64,000 bases of DNA from Pelagibacterium luteolum (GTDB lineage Bacteria; Pseudomonadota; Alphaproteobacteria; Rhizobiales; Devosiaceae). Below, piece by piece: positions 26,133-34,568 of this stretch. The position numbers and the translations under genes were made by a program. The stretch is from contig NZ_FNCS01000002.1 in assembly GCF_900100665.1 (NCBI RefSeq), positions 248,001 through 312,000 on the forward strand, in the 5' to 3' direction. The notes under the pieces were generated by a model. That model was not told where the DNA came from. It saw only the letters and a list, made by a program, of their open reading frames with translations, and did no database searches. Each line of letters starts with the position of its first letter. The first letter of the stretch is position 1.

Positions 26133-26480
26133 ATGACTGAAAGTGAACGTCTCGATGCTACCTTTGTTGCACTGGCCGACCCGACGCGCCGGGCCATTTT
26201 GACCCGGCTCCTTGAGGGTGAGGCAAGCGTAATGGAATTGGCCGAGCCTTTCGCAATGAGCCAGCCTGCGGTGTCCAAGCATATCAAGATGCTCGAGCGC
26301 GCGGGGCTCGTGTCCAGAAGCAGGGACGCACAAAAACGGCCAGTACGCATTGAGGGCATGGCACTCAAAGAGGCGACGGACTGGCTCGATCATTACCGGC
26401 AGGTTTGGGAAGCCAATTTTTCCCGACTCGACAGCCTTCTGGACGAACTCAAGAACAAGCGCAGCAAGGAGGGTAATTGA
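26133..26480 (+). CDS. ArsR family winged-helix transcriptional regulator
   Basis: The 115-residue protein has the ArsR fold: LADPTRRAILTRLLEGEASV, the recognition region MSQPAVSKHIKMLERAGLV, and a wing around SRSRDAQKRPVRI. It has no metal-binding cysteines and belongs to the group that is co-transcribed with SRPBCC/AHSA1 proteins. The chosen ATG at 26133 follows the operator; the frame extends upstream to 26043, but that part overlaps the promoter region. Its stop overlaps the next ATG (TGATG), so the two are translationally coupled. Confidence 0.92.
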   Translation: MTESERLDATFVALADPTRRAILTRLLEGEASVMELAEPFAMSQPAVSKHIKMLERAGLVSRSRDAQKRPVRIEGMALKEATDWLDHYRQVWEANFSRLDSLLDELKNKRSKEGN

Positions 26481-26965
26481 TGTCTTTGGCAAAAACGCTT
26501 GAAGTTACGACACCGTCCGATCTCGAGATCGTGGTCGAACGCTTGTTTGATGCGCCGCAGGACCTGGTTTTCGACTGCTACACGAAGCCAGAACTGGTTC
26601 GGCGATGGCTGACCGGGCCAGATGGGTGGTCGCTGCCGACCTGCGAGATAGACCTTAGGGTGGGTGGCACCTATCGTTATGTCTGGAGCGGTCCCGAGGG
26701 CGAGACCATGGGGATGACGGGGCAGTATCAGCAGATCTCGCCCGTCGACACGCTGGTTTCGACCGAAGTTTTCGACGACGATTTCGGGATGGGAAAGATG
26801 CTGGTGACCCTGACCTTTATTCGTGAGGGTGAGCGGACGCGCCTGCAGACGGCCATGCTGTTCCAAACCAAGGCACAACGCGATGCAGCCGTGGAGACGG
26901 GCATGACCGAGGGCATGGGCACGAGCTTTGCCGCGCTCGACAGGCTGCTCAAAGACATTGGCTAG
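26480..26965 (+). CDS. SRPBCC (AHSA1-like) domain protein
   Basis: The 161-residue protein has the START/AHSA1 pattern: VVERLFDAPQDLVFDCYTKPELVRRWL, a central GGTYRYVWSGPEGETMG and a C-terminal helix GMGTSFAALDRLLKDIG. The fold makes a cavity for a hydrophobic ligand. In ArsR-SRPBCC pairs it may bind the ligand sensed by the system; this is inference. A strong Shine-Dalgarno (AAGGAGGG) lies in the end of the ArsR gene. Confidence 0.88.
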   Translation: MSLAKTLEVTTPSDLEIVVERLFDAPQDLVFDCYTKPELVRRWLTGPDGWSLPTCEIDLRVGGTYRYVWSGPEGETMGMTGQYQQISPVDTLVSTEVFDDDFGMGKMLVTLTFIREGERTRLQTAMLFQTKAQRDAAVETGMTEGMGTSFAALDRLLKDIG

Positions 26966-26968
26966 GCG

Positions 26969-27691
26969 GTGAGCGAGATTTCAGCCGACGCGTTCATGGC
27001 GCGCATGGAGGCGCTGCAATCGGACGCGGAAAAGGAAAAGTACAAGCGGTACTTCAAAACGGCTCCCGGCACTTATGGTGAGGGAGACATCTTTATGGGT
27101 GTAAAGATGGGTAACGTTTTCGATCTGGCCAAGGCGTTCGTATCCATGGCGCCTAACGAAATCGAAAAGCTGCTCTACAGCCCTATTCACGAACACCGCG
27201 CCGGCGCGGTTTCAATCATGGCCAAACAGTACAGGCTGAAAGCGACGACGGAAGAGCGGCGACAGACGCTCTTCGATCTCTATCTTTCTCGACATGATCG
27301 CATCAACAACTGGGATCTGGTGGACCTCGGCGCATGGAATGTAGTCGGGGAGCATCTGGTGTCGCGATCGCGAGACGTGCTTTACACGCTCGCTCGGTCC
27401 ACCAACATCTGGGAGCGACGCACGGCGATGCTGGCATGTTTCGCTTTTATTAGGCGCGGCGAACACGGCGATGCCCTCGCGATTGCCGAAATCCTTTTGG
27501 ATGATCGTGAAGACCTGATTCACAAAGCTTGCGGCTGGATGTTGCGCGCGATTGGTCCGGACAGTCCCAAGCTCATCGCATTTCTCGATCGTCATGCGGC
27601 AACGATGCCGCGGACAATGCTGAGAGCGACGCTGGAGAATTTCCCTACCGACCTGCGCGCCCACTACATGGCGGCAGCGACGTCTGGTTGA
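26969..27691 (+). CDS. AlkD-like DNA alkylation repair protein (HEAT-repeat)
   Basis: The 240-residue all-helical protein matches the AlkC/AlkD family: MGVKMGNVFDLAKAFVSM near the start, NNWDLVDLGAWNVVGEHL in the middle and LARSTNIWERRTAMLACFAFIRRG. Such DNA glycosylases use stacked HEAT-like repeats to release N3- and N7-alkylated bases. The GTG start lies 3 nt after the SRPBCC stop, so the gene belongs to the ArsR operon. Confidence 0.85.
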   Translation: MSEISADAFMARMEALQSDAEKEKYKRYFKTAPGTYGEGDIFMGVKMGNVFDLAKAFVSMAPNEIEKLLYSPIHEHRAGAVSIMAKQYRLKATTEERRQTLFDLYLSRHDRINNWDLVDLGAWNVVGEHLVSRSRDVLYTLARSTNIWERRTAMLACFAFIRRGEHGDALAIAEILLDDREDLIHKACGWMLRAIGPDSPKLIAFLDRHAATMPRTMLRATLENFPTDLRAHYMAAATSG

Positions 27692-27743
27692 TGGAACGGC
27701 AAGAAATCAGCACGGCCTCAACATTGCGCGTGAGCCTCTGTGC

Positions 27744-28145
27744 CTACCAGCCGAAAACGAAACCAAGGCCGGATTGACCTCCGTTCTGACGCACGTTTGC
27801 CTGGGTGCCACGCCCGAACTGGAACAGTCCATAGCTGTTGCCGCCGCCTTGCTGTTCGAGCGTACCCGTATGCCGATTGCCTTCCTGGTGCACGATGCCC
27901 AGATTGCGGCTTCCACCCTGGCTCAGCCCGGCGCGATTATTGTTGCCATGCTGGGTGATCGAGCCGCTTTCGATGTTCTTGACCAAGCCATAGACACCGA
28001 GCCCGAGTTGCATCATGCGGTGCTGCTCGGCGTTGGTGGGCGCAAGGTTGATCGACACCTGCCCGGCGTGGGCAGCGGGCGCTGTGAAAGAGATGACCGA
28101 GAGGGTCATTACTGCCGCGACCGCGATTGCTGAAATCTTTGCCAT
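27744..28145 (-). CDS. Curlin-like amyloid subunit (CsgA/CsgB type)
   Basis: The 133-residue exported protein has a signal peptide ending PAAHAG, then a short helical region and about four Gln/Asn/Gly repeats of the curlin type: SITQHGNNNRAGLSQGG, NLGIVHQEGNRHTG, LEQQGGGNSYGLFQFGRG and NVRQNGGQSG. The segment before the repeats (TNAEQHRMMQLGLGVYGLVK) may make it a nucleator rather than the main subunit; this is inference. AAGGAGC precedes the ATG. It is divergent from the coiled-coil gene and close to CsgH and a second curlin. Confidence 0.82.
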   Translation of the reverse strand: MAKISAIAVAAVMTLSVISFTAPAAHAGQVSINLAPTNAEQHRMMQLGLGVYGLVKNIESGSITQHGNNNRAGLSQGGSRNLGIVHQEGNRHTGTLEQQGGGNSYGLFQFGRGTQANVRQNGGQSGLGFVFGW

Positions 28146-28383
28146 TGCCCGTGCTCCTTGATGTCTCGTGCTTGCCTTGAAGCGATGAGCACACCATGCG
28201 ACCCTGTGGCTGAACGCTCCCGGAAGAGTGCATTTATCTGGCGTTAATCGACGAAAGGGGCTCGATTTGTCGCGGAGTGGAACCGGCAGGGCGTTAACAC
28301 TATTGTTGCCCCAGGGACCGCGTCGCGATGGGGCCCGTTTCATCATCGACAATTTTTGACCGAATTGAGCAAAAGGATTTGTT
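28146..28383. other. Divergent intergenic region of the curli locus
   Basis: The 238-bp gap should hold promoters for the curlin (minus) and the coiled-coil gene (plus). Two GTTAA elements are visible (near 28239 and 28291) but do not form a paired CtrA-type box, and no clear -35/-10 pair was found. Confidence 0.4.
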
Positions 28384-29574
28384 ATGGACGAGACCGAGAA
28401 CGACACCCCTACCGGCAATCGCAATCCGTTTGTGATCGGCTTGGCCGCCGTCGCCGTACTCGGATGGCTCGCATTTCTGATCCTGTGGTTCACCTCAAAC
28501 AGCACGACCGGCAACTTGCAGAATGAGTTGGCGACGCTCCAGACCGAGCGCGATACGCTCACTTCGGAAATCCAGACACTCGAAGATTCTGGAACGACAC
28601 TGGAGGAGTTGCGCACTGAGATCGATACGCTCACCGCGGAGCGTGACGCCTTGGCTGGTGAGCGGGAGACAATCGTGGCCGAGCGCGATGCAGCGCAAGC
28701 CGATATCGATGCCGCTAATGCCGAACTCGAAACTGCAAACTCGGCCCTGACCGAACGGCAGGAAGCCATCGACGGACTCCAGGCCAATCTCACCGAAGCC
28801 GAACAATCATTTTCGGACGTCCAGGACCGAATTGCCCAAAGCACTGCCGAATTGGCCGACGTCGGCAGCCGTCTGCAGACTGCGCGGAGCGAAGAAGCAG
28901 AATTGCGCGAGATGGCAGCGCAACTGACTCAGGAAGCAGCGGACGCAACGGGTCAGGCAGCAGAGATCGAGACCCAGGTGCAGGAAGCGCGCGAGGCTCA
29001 GGCTGCGGCGCAGAGCCAGATCGCTGAACTGCGAGCCAGCCAGGCGGAATTCCAGGAACAGCGCGAGAGCCTTGAAACAGCGGTGGCCGAACTGGAAACC
29101 CAGCGCACGACTATCGAGGGTCAGATCCAGGAAACCCAGACCCAGCGCGACGCGTTGCAGCAACAGGTTAGCGAACTCGCTCAGACTCTGACCGAGCGCG
29201 GCGACCAGCTAGCCTCTATCGAAGAACAGATCGAGACTGCACAGGCTGAAGTCGATGCACAGAGCGCGCCGGATCGCTTTGCTGCAGGCCGCTACGTTGC
29301 GGCGGGTGAATCGTCTTCGCCTTTGACCCTGGCATTCGGTGATGACGGATCGTTCGCAGGCTGGGAAGGCGTTGTACTGAGCGCCGACAACGCCGAGCCG
29401 GCTCTGAGCGGCACATACGTCGCCGAAGAGGGCGAATTGATCATCGAGAGTATCGATGGCGGCGCGACGGGCATTGATGTGCCATTCACCTGTGCGCTCA
29501 CCTCGACCAATAGCGGATTTACTGTTGAAGGCGATTGCCCGTTAAGCGGACTGACGCTTCGCCAGCTGCGTTAA
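28384..29574 (+). CDS. Membrane-anchored coiled-coil protein of unknown function
   Basis: The 396-residue protein has one transmembrane helix (about residues 15-37, FVIGLAAVAVLGWLAFLILWF), a long coiled coil (about 42-295) rich in Gln, Glu, Ala and Leu with TLTAERDALAGERE-like heptads, and a compact C-terminal domain of about 95 residues beginning RFAAGRYVAAGE. The C-terminal domain has two cysteines (FTCALT and GDCPLS) and a beta-rich look. Topology suggests that coil and domain are periplasmic. I do not recognise the family. It sits inside the curli gene cluster. AAGGA precedes the ATG. Confidence 0.8.
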   Translation: MDETENDTPTGNRNPFVIGLAAVAVLGWLAFLILWFTSNSTTGNLQNELATLQTERDTLTSEIQTLEDSGTTLEELRTEIDTLTAERDALAGERETIVAERDAAQADIDAANAELETANSALTERQEAIDGLQANLTEAEQSFSDVQDRIAQSTAELADVGSRLQTARSEEAELREMAAQLTQEAADATGQAAEIETQVQEAREAQAAAQSQIAELRASQAEFQEQRESLETAVAELETQRTTIEGQIQETQTQRDALQQQVSELAQTLTERGDQLASIEEQIETAQAEVDAQSAPDRFAAGRYVAAGESSSPLTLAFGDDGSFAGWEGVVLSADNAEPALSGTYVAEEGELIIESIDGGATGIDVPFTCALTSTNSGFTVEGDCPLSGLTLRQLR

Positions 29575-29605
29575 GACCGTTTGATCATTCGAACGTCAGA
29601 CGAGA

Positions 29606-29629
29606 GGGGCTCCGCTTCGGCGGAGCCCG
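29606..29629. terminator. UUCG-capped hairpin between convergent genes
   Basis: The perfect 9-bp stem GGGCTCCGC / GCGGAGCCC is closed by a TTCG tetraloop (29607-29628). No T tract follows on the plus strand, but its strength and place between convergent genes suggest a transcription-ending or mRNA-protecting role. Confidence 0.5.
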
Positions 29630-29635
29630 CTTGCG

Positions 29636-30052
29636 TCAGGATGCATAGGTTCCACCGCAGTCGTGAGTCGTGCCGCTTTCGGTGACCTTGAGCGCGATGG
29701 CGTAAGATGCACTGCCACCGACGGTAACCGTGCCCAGCGGCACAAGGCCGGCGCCATTTGCTGAAAAATCGCCGCCCTGGTTGATACTGGAGCGCCCGGC
29801 TCCACCAGATGATTGGACCGAGAGCTGGTAGCTGCCGTGGGTGATGTCTTCAGCATGAAATACCGCCTGTAGCGTCACGCCATTGCCGCTTGGGGTAGCG
29901 AGAACTTCGCAATAGCCGCTGGTTTTTTGCAATCCGGCGGTGTCGCTATCGCTCGAGTTCGCATAGCCGGCGGTGCCAACCGCCGCGACCACAAGCAAGG
30001 CTCCGGTCGCAGCCAACAGCGCTGTCTTGCGCGGCATAAAAGATGGTGTCAT
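29636..30052 (-). CDS. csgH: CsgH-like curli assembly protein
   Basis: The 138-residue protein has a hydrophobic export segment (TALLAATGALLVVAAVGTAGYA) and a C-terminal beta domain with CsgH features: YCEVLATPSGNGVTLQAVF, GSYQLSVQSSGGAGRSSINQ and a late TTHDCGG, giving the two conserved cysteines. CsgH is an alphaproteobacterial curli protein that inhibits premature curlin polymerisation in the periplasm. GGAGGACCAGC precedes the ATG at 30052. It lies just downstream of a curlin gene on the same strand. Confidence 0.75.
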   Translation of the reverse strand: MTPSFMPRKTALLAATGALLVVAAVGTAGYANSSDSDTAGLQKTSGYCEVLATPSGNGVTLQAVFHAEDITHGSYQLSVQSSGGAGRSSINQGGDFSANGAGLVPLGTVTVGGSASYAIALKVTESGTTHDCGGTYAS

Positions 30053-30111
30053 TTGCTGGTCCTCCTGTTCCACCGCCGAAGGTTAAGCGTCGGCGGGTCA
30101 ATGGTTTGCGT

Positions 30112-30546
30112 CTACTGGCAGACCTGAACGAAGGCCGTGACATTGCCCGAACCGCGCTGATCGACAGTTGCAGCGCAATTGTTTCCGACCTGGACGCCGG
30201 CTGTGACGTTACCATTGCCGTCCTGAGTGAGCACCGACGAGTGATTGTTGCCGAACTGGCCAACGCCCGCTTCGTTACGATTGCCGTTCTGCCATGTGGT
30301 GGCGCTGTTGCGCCAGCCAGACTGTCCGGAGGCAGCGACGTTGCGGTTGCCGTATTGGTTGGTGGTGACCGAGTTGCGCCATCCGTCCTGGACGATGCCA
30401 ATGCGGTTTCCCCAGCCATTCTGGTTGCCACCAGCCGAATGGCTGTAGCCGGACTGATTGATAAAGATGTCGTTGGCGATGGCGGGTGCCGAGAATGCGC
30501 CTAGGCTTGCGACCAGCGTTGCTGCGATGACGATATTCTTGATCAT
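30112..30546 (-). CDS. Curlin major-subunit-like protein (CsgA type)
   Basis: The 144-residue exported protein has a signal peptide ending APAIAN and then about six repeats with the curlin spacing of Gln, Gly and Asn, for example GNQNGWGNRIGIVQDG, TTNQYGNRNVAASGQSG, TTWQNGNRNEAGVGQFG and LTQDGNGNVTAGVQVG. A cysteine pair (NNCAAT and VQVCQ at the end) is unusual for curlins. It should assemble into extracellular amyloid fibres for biofilm or adhesion. AGGAGAC precedes the ATG. CsgE, CsgF and CsgG are not in the window. Confidence 0.85.
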   Translation of the reverse strand: MIKNIVIAATLVASLGAFSAPAIANDIFINQSGYSHSAGGNQNGWGNRIGIVQDGWRNSVTTNQYGNRNVAASGQSGWRNSATTWQNGNRNEAGVGQFGNNHSSVLTQDGNGNVTAGVQVGNNCAATVDQRGSGNVTAFVQVCQ

Positions 30547-30682
30547 GTTCCGTCTCCTGATGGTGCGTGCGGGGCCCTGGTGGCCGCGTTGCTTGATGCA
30601 GGATCAGGTTTATGCTCGTGCTTCGGAATGGGCTCTGAACTGTACATTCAGACATCGTTCATCGCGAAAAAACGTTGCGGCG

Positions 30683-31132
30683 TTAGTCCTCGGGCTCCCA
30701 ATCGACCCAATCGACGATGTGGCTTTCCCAATCGCTGGTGTCGGCCTCACCCTCGGCGATCGTGCGCCCGCGGATGGAAATACCGGCGGCGTGGACCGTT
30801 TCGGGGTCGCCGGAAACGAGCGGGTGCCACCAGGCCAGCCCCCTGCCCTCGGCCACGCGGCGATACGCGCAGCTCTTGGGAATCCAGGCGATGTCATGGA
30901 CTTTTTCCGGGGTCAGCTTGATGCAGTCGGGGACCTTGGCTTGCCGGTTGGGATAGTCTGAGCAGGCGCAGGTGTCACCATCAAGCAGTTTGCAGCGGAC
31001 ATTGGCGGGGTAGATCTCGCCGGTATCCTCATCCTCGAGCTTGAGAAGACAGCATTTCCCGCAGCCGTCGCAAAGCGCTTCCCATTCTTCCGGGCTCATC
31101 GCATCGAGTGGCTTGTCTTCCCAAAAGGGCAT
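30683..31132 (-). CDS. YcgN family (UPF0260) cysteine cluster protein
   Basis: The 149-residue protein has the family signature: [22 protein letters not shown] near the N-terminus, followed by [17 protein letters not shown] and VPDCIKLTP. The clustered cysteines probably bind zinc or iron (YkgJ-like CxCxxCC family). The biochemical role is unknown. The start is the ATG of MPFWEDKPL; the frame extends 24 codons upstream without a better site. It is divergent from the penicillin-binding protein gene. Confidence 0.9.
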   Translation of the reverse strand: MPFWEDKPLDAMSPEEWEALCDGCGKCCLLKLEDEDTGEIYPANVRCKLLDGDTCACSDYPNRQAKVPDCIKLTPEKVHDIAWIPKSCAYRRVAEGRGLAWWHPLVSGDPETVHAAGISIRGRTIAEGEADTSDWESHIVDWVDWEPED

Positions 31133-31274
31133 TGCGCAGATTGTCCTTAACCTTGAGCCAATCGAAAACAGAGATTTGTGATGACCTTCACGGGGCGAAC
31201 GCAATACAATAGGTTCGGTTCGGGATCGAGCGCGTCCCGATGGCGTTACCGTGTTTTTGAGTCGAGGGCAGAAG

Positions 31275-33437
31275 GTGCAAGACCCCTTCTATACAAAGCA
31301 GAAGCGCTCGAAAGGCAAGAACCGGTTTCTCGAAGCTGATGCTTGGCTCGATTCGTTTCTCTATGACGGCATGCGATCGTCAGGTCGCATCTATACCAAA
31401 ATCCAGGATTTCTTCTCGCTCTTTTCGGTGCGCGGATTTTTCCGCATGCTCGTGGAGATATCGTCAGATGCGCTGAGTTTTGGCGCAATGGGTGCTGTGG
31501 TGATGACGGCACTGGCGCTTTCGGCAATGGATGCGACCGCAACTGGCGAATTCAATCGTGCCGAAGACTATTCGGTGACGTTTCTCGACCGATATGGCGA
31601 TGAAATCGGTCGGCGCGGCATCCGATCAGACAATTCGGCTGAACTCTCTGAAATTCCCGATTTCCTGATCAAGGCAACGCTGGCAACCGAAGACCGCCGG
31701 TTTTACGAACATTTCGGCATCGACGTGTGGGGCACCGCACGTGCGCTCGCTTCAAATGCAGAAGGTGATAGCGGCCTCCAGGGTGGCTCGTCGGTTACCC
31801 AGCAATTGGCCAAGCTGCTGTTTCTGAGCAATGAGCGCACGCTCGAGCGCAAGATCAAGGAGCTGTTCCTCGCGTTCTGGCTCGAGACAAACTACACCAA
31901 GGACGAAATCCTAAAGCTCTATCTCGACCGCGCCTATATGGGCGGCGGGAATTTCGGCGTCGTGGCAGCAGCCGAGTATTATTTCGGCAAGCAGATTCAA
32001 GATATCAATCTCGCCGAAGCGGCGATGCTTGCCGGGCTCTATAAGGCGCCTGGACGCTGGGCGCCTCATATCGACATTGCGGCGGCGCGTGGGCGCGCCA
32101 ATGTCGTCTTGAGCAATATGGTCAACGCAGGCTACCTGACCGAGGGTCAGGTGACGGCGGCACGCCGCAGGCCTGCCGAGCCGGTTGATCGTTCCGACGA
32201 AATCAACTCGCCCAATTATTTCCTGGACTGGGCGTTTCTCGAAACAAAGCGCATTGTCGGCGATAGCCCTGAAGTCGGTTTCGTCGTGCGCACCACGATC
32301 GATCCCGGTTTGCAAGAGCACGCCGAGGATGCCGTGGTTTCGGTGTTGCGCGAACAGGGCGCAGCCTACAATGTCAGCCAGGCGGCCATGGTCGCTATGG
32401 ACCTTAATGGTGCCGTACGCGCGATGGTTGGCGGTGTGGATTACGGGCAGAGCCAATTCAACCGCGCGACCGCTCCCAACCGGCAGCCAGGCTCGGCGTT
32501 CAAGCCGTTCGTTTACGCGACGGCGTTCGAACTGCTCGACCTCACGCCGCGCAGCTCGATCAGCGACGCTCCGATCTGCATCGGTAATTGGTGCCCGCAG
32601 AATTACGGTCGATCCTATGCCGGGTCGACGACGATCCGCACGGCTATGGCATCGTCCTACAACACCGTTCCCGTCCGCCTTTCGATTGAAACCGGGCGGC
32701 AGCCGATCGCGGACATGGCCCATCGGCTAGGCATTCGCAACGACTTTCCCGTCACCCGCTCGCTGGCCCTCGGGGTGGCGTCGGTCAGCGCGCTCGACAT
32801 GGCATCGTCCTACGCGGTTTTCGCCAATGGAGGATATCGGGCCACGGGGTTCGGCATCACCCGGATCACGACGCTTCGGGGCGAGGTGGTTTATGAGGCT
32901 GAGCCGGATCAAAACCGTGAGCGCCTGCTTGATGAACAGGTCGTGCTTTCGATGAACGACATCCTGCACGCCGTAAACTACGGTGGCACCGGCGGCAGGG
33001 CAGTGATCGAGGGCGTACCGACCGCAGGCAAGACCGGCACCACAAGTTCTTACCGCGACGCGTGGTATGTCGGTTTTAGCGGCAACTACGTCGCTTCGGT
33101 CTGGTATGGGAACGACAATTACACCGCGATGAACAACCTGACCGGCGGCACTCTTCCGGCCATGACCTGGCAGAAATTCATGACGTACGCGCATACCAAT
33201 ATCGAAGTCGCACCGCTGTTCGGCGTCGAAATGGAGCCCCGCCCCTTCATTATCGCCGATGCCGAAACCGGCGACGAGGTCGAGGGCACGCCAGAGCGCG
33301 CACCTTCGCTAACCCAAGGCGCAGCGATCAAGCTGCTTGATCTCTCTGACAGAATGCGTCAGGCACTGACGGCGAATGGTGCAGGCAATGAGGTCGCGCA
33401 GGTCGGCGCGCCGGTTGCGACGAACGAAAGTCTCTGA
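31275..33437 (+). CDS. Class A penicillin-binding protein (transglycosylase/transpeptidase)
   Basis: The protein of about 720 residues has an N-terminal cytoplasmic part, one membrane helix ([14 protein letters not shown]), a GT51 glycosyltransferase domain with [16 protein letters not shown] and [16 protein letters not shown], and a transpeptidase domain with SxxK in [11 protein letters not shown], SxN in ASSYNTV and [12 protein letters not shown]. It polymerises and cross-links peptidoglycan. The frame opens at GTG 31251, but GAGGG lies 6 nt before the GTG at 31275, so I prefer that start. The 3' end overlaps the next gene by about 60 nt. Confidence 0.93.
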   Translation: MQDPFYTKQKRSKGKNRFLEADAWLDSFLYDGMRSSGRIYTKIQDFFSLFSVRGFFRMLVEISSDALSFGAMGAVVMTALALSAMDATATGEFNRAEDYSVTFLDRYGDEIGRRGIRSDNSAELSEIPDFLIKATLATEDRRFYEHFGIDVWGTARALASNAEGDSGLQGGSSVTQQLAKLLFLSNERTLERKIKELFLAFWLETNYTKDEILKLYLDRAYMGGGNFGVVAAAEYYFGKQIQDINLAEAAMLAGLYKAPGRWAPHIDIAAARGRANVVLSNMVNAGYLTEGQVTAARRRPAEPVDRSDEINSPNYFLDWAFLETKRIVGDSPEVGFVVRTTIDPGLQEHAEDAVVSVLREQGAAYNVSQAAMVAMDLNGAVRAMVGGVDYGQSQFNRATAPNRQPGSAFKPFVYATAFELLDLTPRSSISDAPICIGNWCPQNYGRSYAGSTTIRTAMASSYNTVPVRLSIETGRQPIADMAHRLGIRNDFPVTRSLALGVASVSALDMASSYAVFANGGYRATGFGITRITTLRGEVVYEAEPDQNRERLLDEQVVLSMNDILHAVNYGGTGGRAVIEGVPTAGKTGTTSSYRDAWYVGFSGNYVASVWYGNDNYTAMNNLTGGTLPAMTWQKFMTYAHTNIEVAPLFGVEMEPRPFIIADAETGDEVEGTPERAPSLTQGAAIKLLDLSDRMRQALTANGAGNEVAQVGAPVATNESL

Positions 33438-34017
33438 CGTCTTGGGGTTTCTCTTTCGATTGTTGCTGGGCCTAGCCGTCGCCATGTCCGTTGGATTTGG
33501 CGCCAGCTATTACGCCCTGACAGACGGTCGCCTTTTTGCCGCTGTCAGGATCGGCCCGTGGGCCGCGTGGCCCGATGTGGGACAGCCGCTTCCCAACCCC
33601 TACACGCGCGCCTATCTGGCACGGTCCGGCCAAATGCAACTGGGCTATGCGGAGGGCATCCGCTTTATGGCCCAGACCGATGATTCCGGCGCACCTTTGT
33701 TGGCCAACTGCACGTATCGCGTTGCTGGATTTGTTCCTGGTGCCAGCTTTTGGACGCTCGAGGCGGTCGACCTTGAGGGTGTCAATATCGCCGCATCACC
33801 CGATCTTATGGTGCTCCACAGCGAGCGTATTGCCCGAACTGGTGATGGCGCGATGAAGATAAATATCGGCCCAAGATTAGCGCCCGGCAATTGGCTGCCC
33901 ATAGCGGGCGTGGGGGAGTTTTCGATCGCGCTGACGTTTTACGACGCTCTGGTGTTTTCCGGGGGGAACACCAGCATTGAACAGATGCCCTCTATCCAAA
34001 TGGAGGACTGCGCATGA
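33376..34017 (+). CDS. DUF1214 domain protein, membrane-anchored
   Basis: The protein of up to 213 residues has an Arg-rich N-terminus, one membrane helix (LFRLLLGLAVAMSVGFGASYYAL) and a DUF1214-type domain (ANCTYRVAGFVPGASFWTLEAVDL through PGNWLPIAGVGEFSIALTFYD). DUF1214 and DUF1254 occur fused in some proteins and as gene pairs in Rhizobiales. The function is unknown. The ATG at 33376 or 33388 would overlap the penicillin-binding protein gene; a TTG at 33442 would not, so the start is uncertain. It overlaps the next ATG by 4 nt. Confidence 0.8.
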   Translation: MVQAMRSRRSARRLRRTKVSDVLGFLFRLLLGLAVAMSVGFGASYYALTDGRLFAAVRIGPWAAWPDVGQPLPNPYTRAYLARSGQMQLGYAEGIRFMAQTDDSGAPLLANCTYRVAGFVPGASFWTLEAVDLEGVNIAASPDLMVLHSERIARTGDGAMKINIGPRLAPGNWLPIAGVGEFSIALTFYDALVFSGGNTSIEQMPSIQMEDCA

Positions 34018-34559
34018 CGCGAGCCCTCGTTTGGCTGATTGGGGGCCTTGTTCTCGGCGCCTTGATCCACATCGTCGTTATCCTGACCCTGCCAGGGTCA
34101 GCAACGCGGGATGTCTGGCATCAACTCGATGCCGTCGCACCTATCGAAACCACTATTGTCCTTGACGACATATTGCCGGGCGAGCCTAATCCCTTTGGTC
34201 TCGATCCAGAGCTGCTCTACGCGGTGTGCCGGCTCCAGCTCAACGACGGCCCGGGTATCGTCAATGGCAGTCTGCCGCTTACATTCTGGTCGGTATCAGT
34301 GTTCAATCCGCAAGGTCATGTGATCTACGCAACCACTAATCGTTCGGGCTCCGGTGCGGTTCTCGATATGGGGCTGTTCAACCCCGCACAAACCCGTCTC
34401 TTGGCGGAACAACGATTCGAGATCGAGGATGGATTGCTGATCGTGGAAGCCGGCGGCAACGATGTCGCGGTCGTCGTTCGACTCGCGCCTCCGCACCCTG
34501 ACATGCGCGACCGTTATCGCGACGCGCTGGAGGGGCTTAGCTGCGAAACTATCCGCTGA
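34014..34559 (+). CDS. DUF1254 domain protein, membrane-anchored
   Basis: The 181-residue protein has one membrane helix (LVWLIGGLVLGALIHIVVIL) and a domain like the N-terminal half of DUF1254 proteins (NPFGLDPELLYAVCRLQL, GSLPLTFWSVSVFNPQGHVIYATTNR). It is translationally coupled to the DUF1214 gene (ATGA). The pair looks like a split DUF1254-DUF1214 protein, with each half separately anchored, and follows a peptidoglycan synthase. An envelope role is inferred from topology and place only. Confidence 0.8.
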   Translation: MTRALVWLIGGLVLGALIHIVVILTLPGSATRDVWHQLDAVAPIETTIVLDDILPGEPNPFGLDPELLYAVCRLQLNDGPGIVNGSLPLTFWSVSVFNPQGHVIYATTNRSGSGAVLDMGLFNPAQTRLLAEQRFEIEDGLLIVEAGGNDVAVVVRLAPPHPDMRDRYRDALEGLSCETIR

Positions 34560-34568
34560 GCCGCCAAG

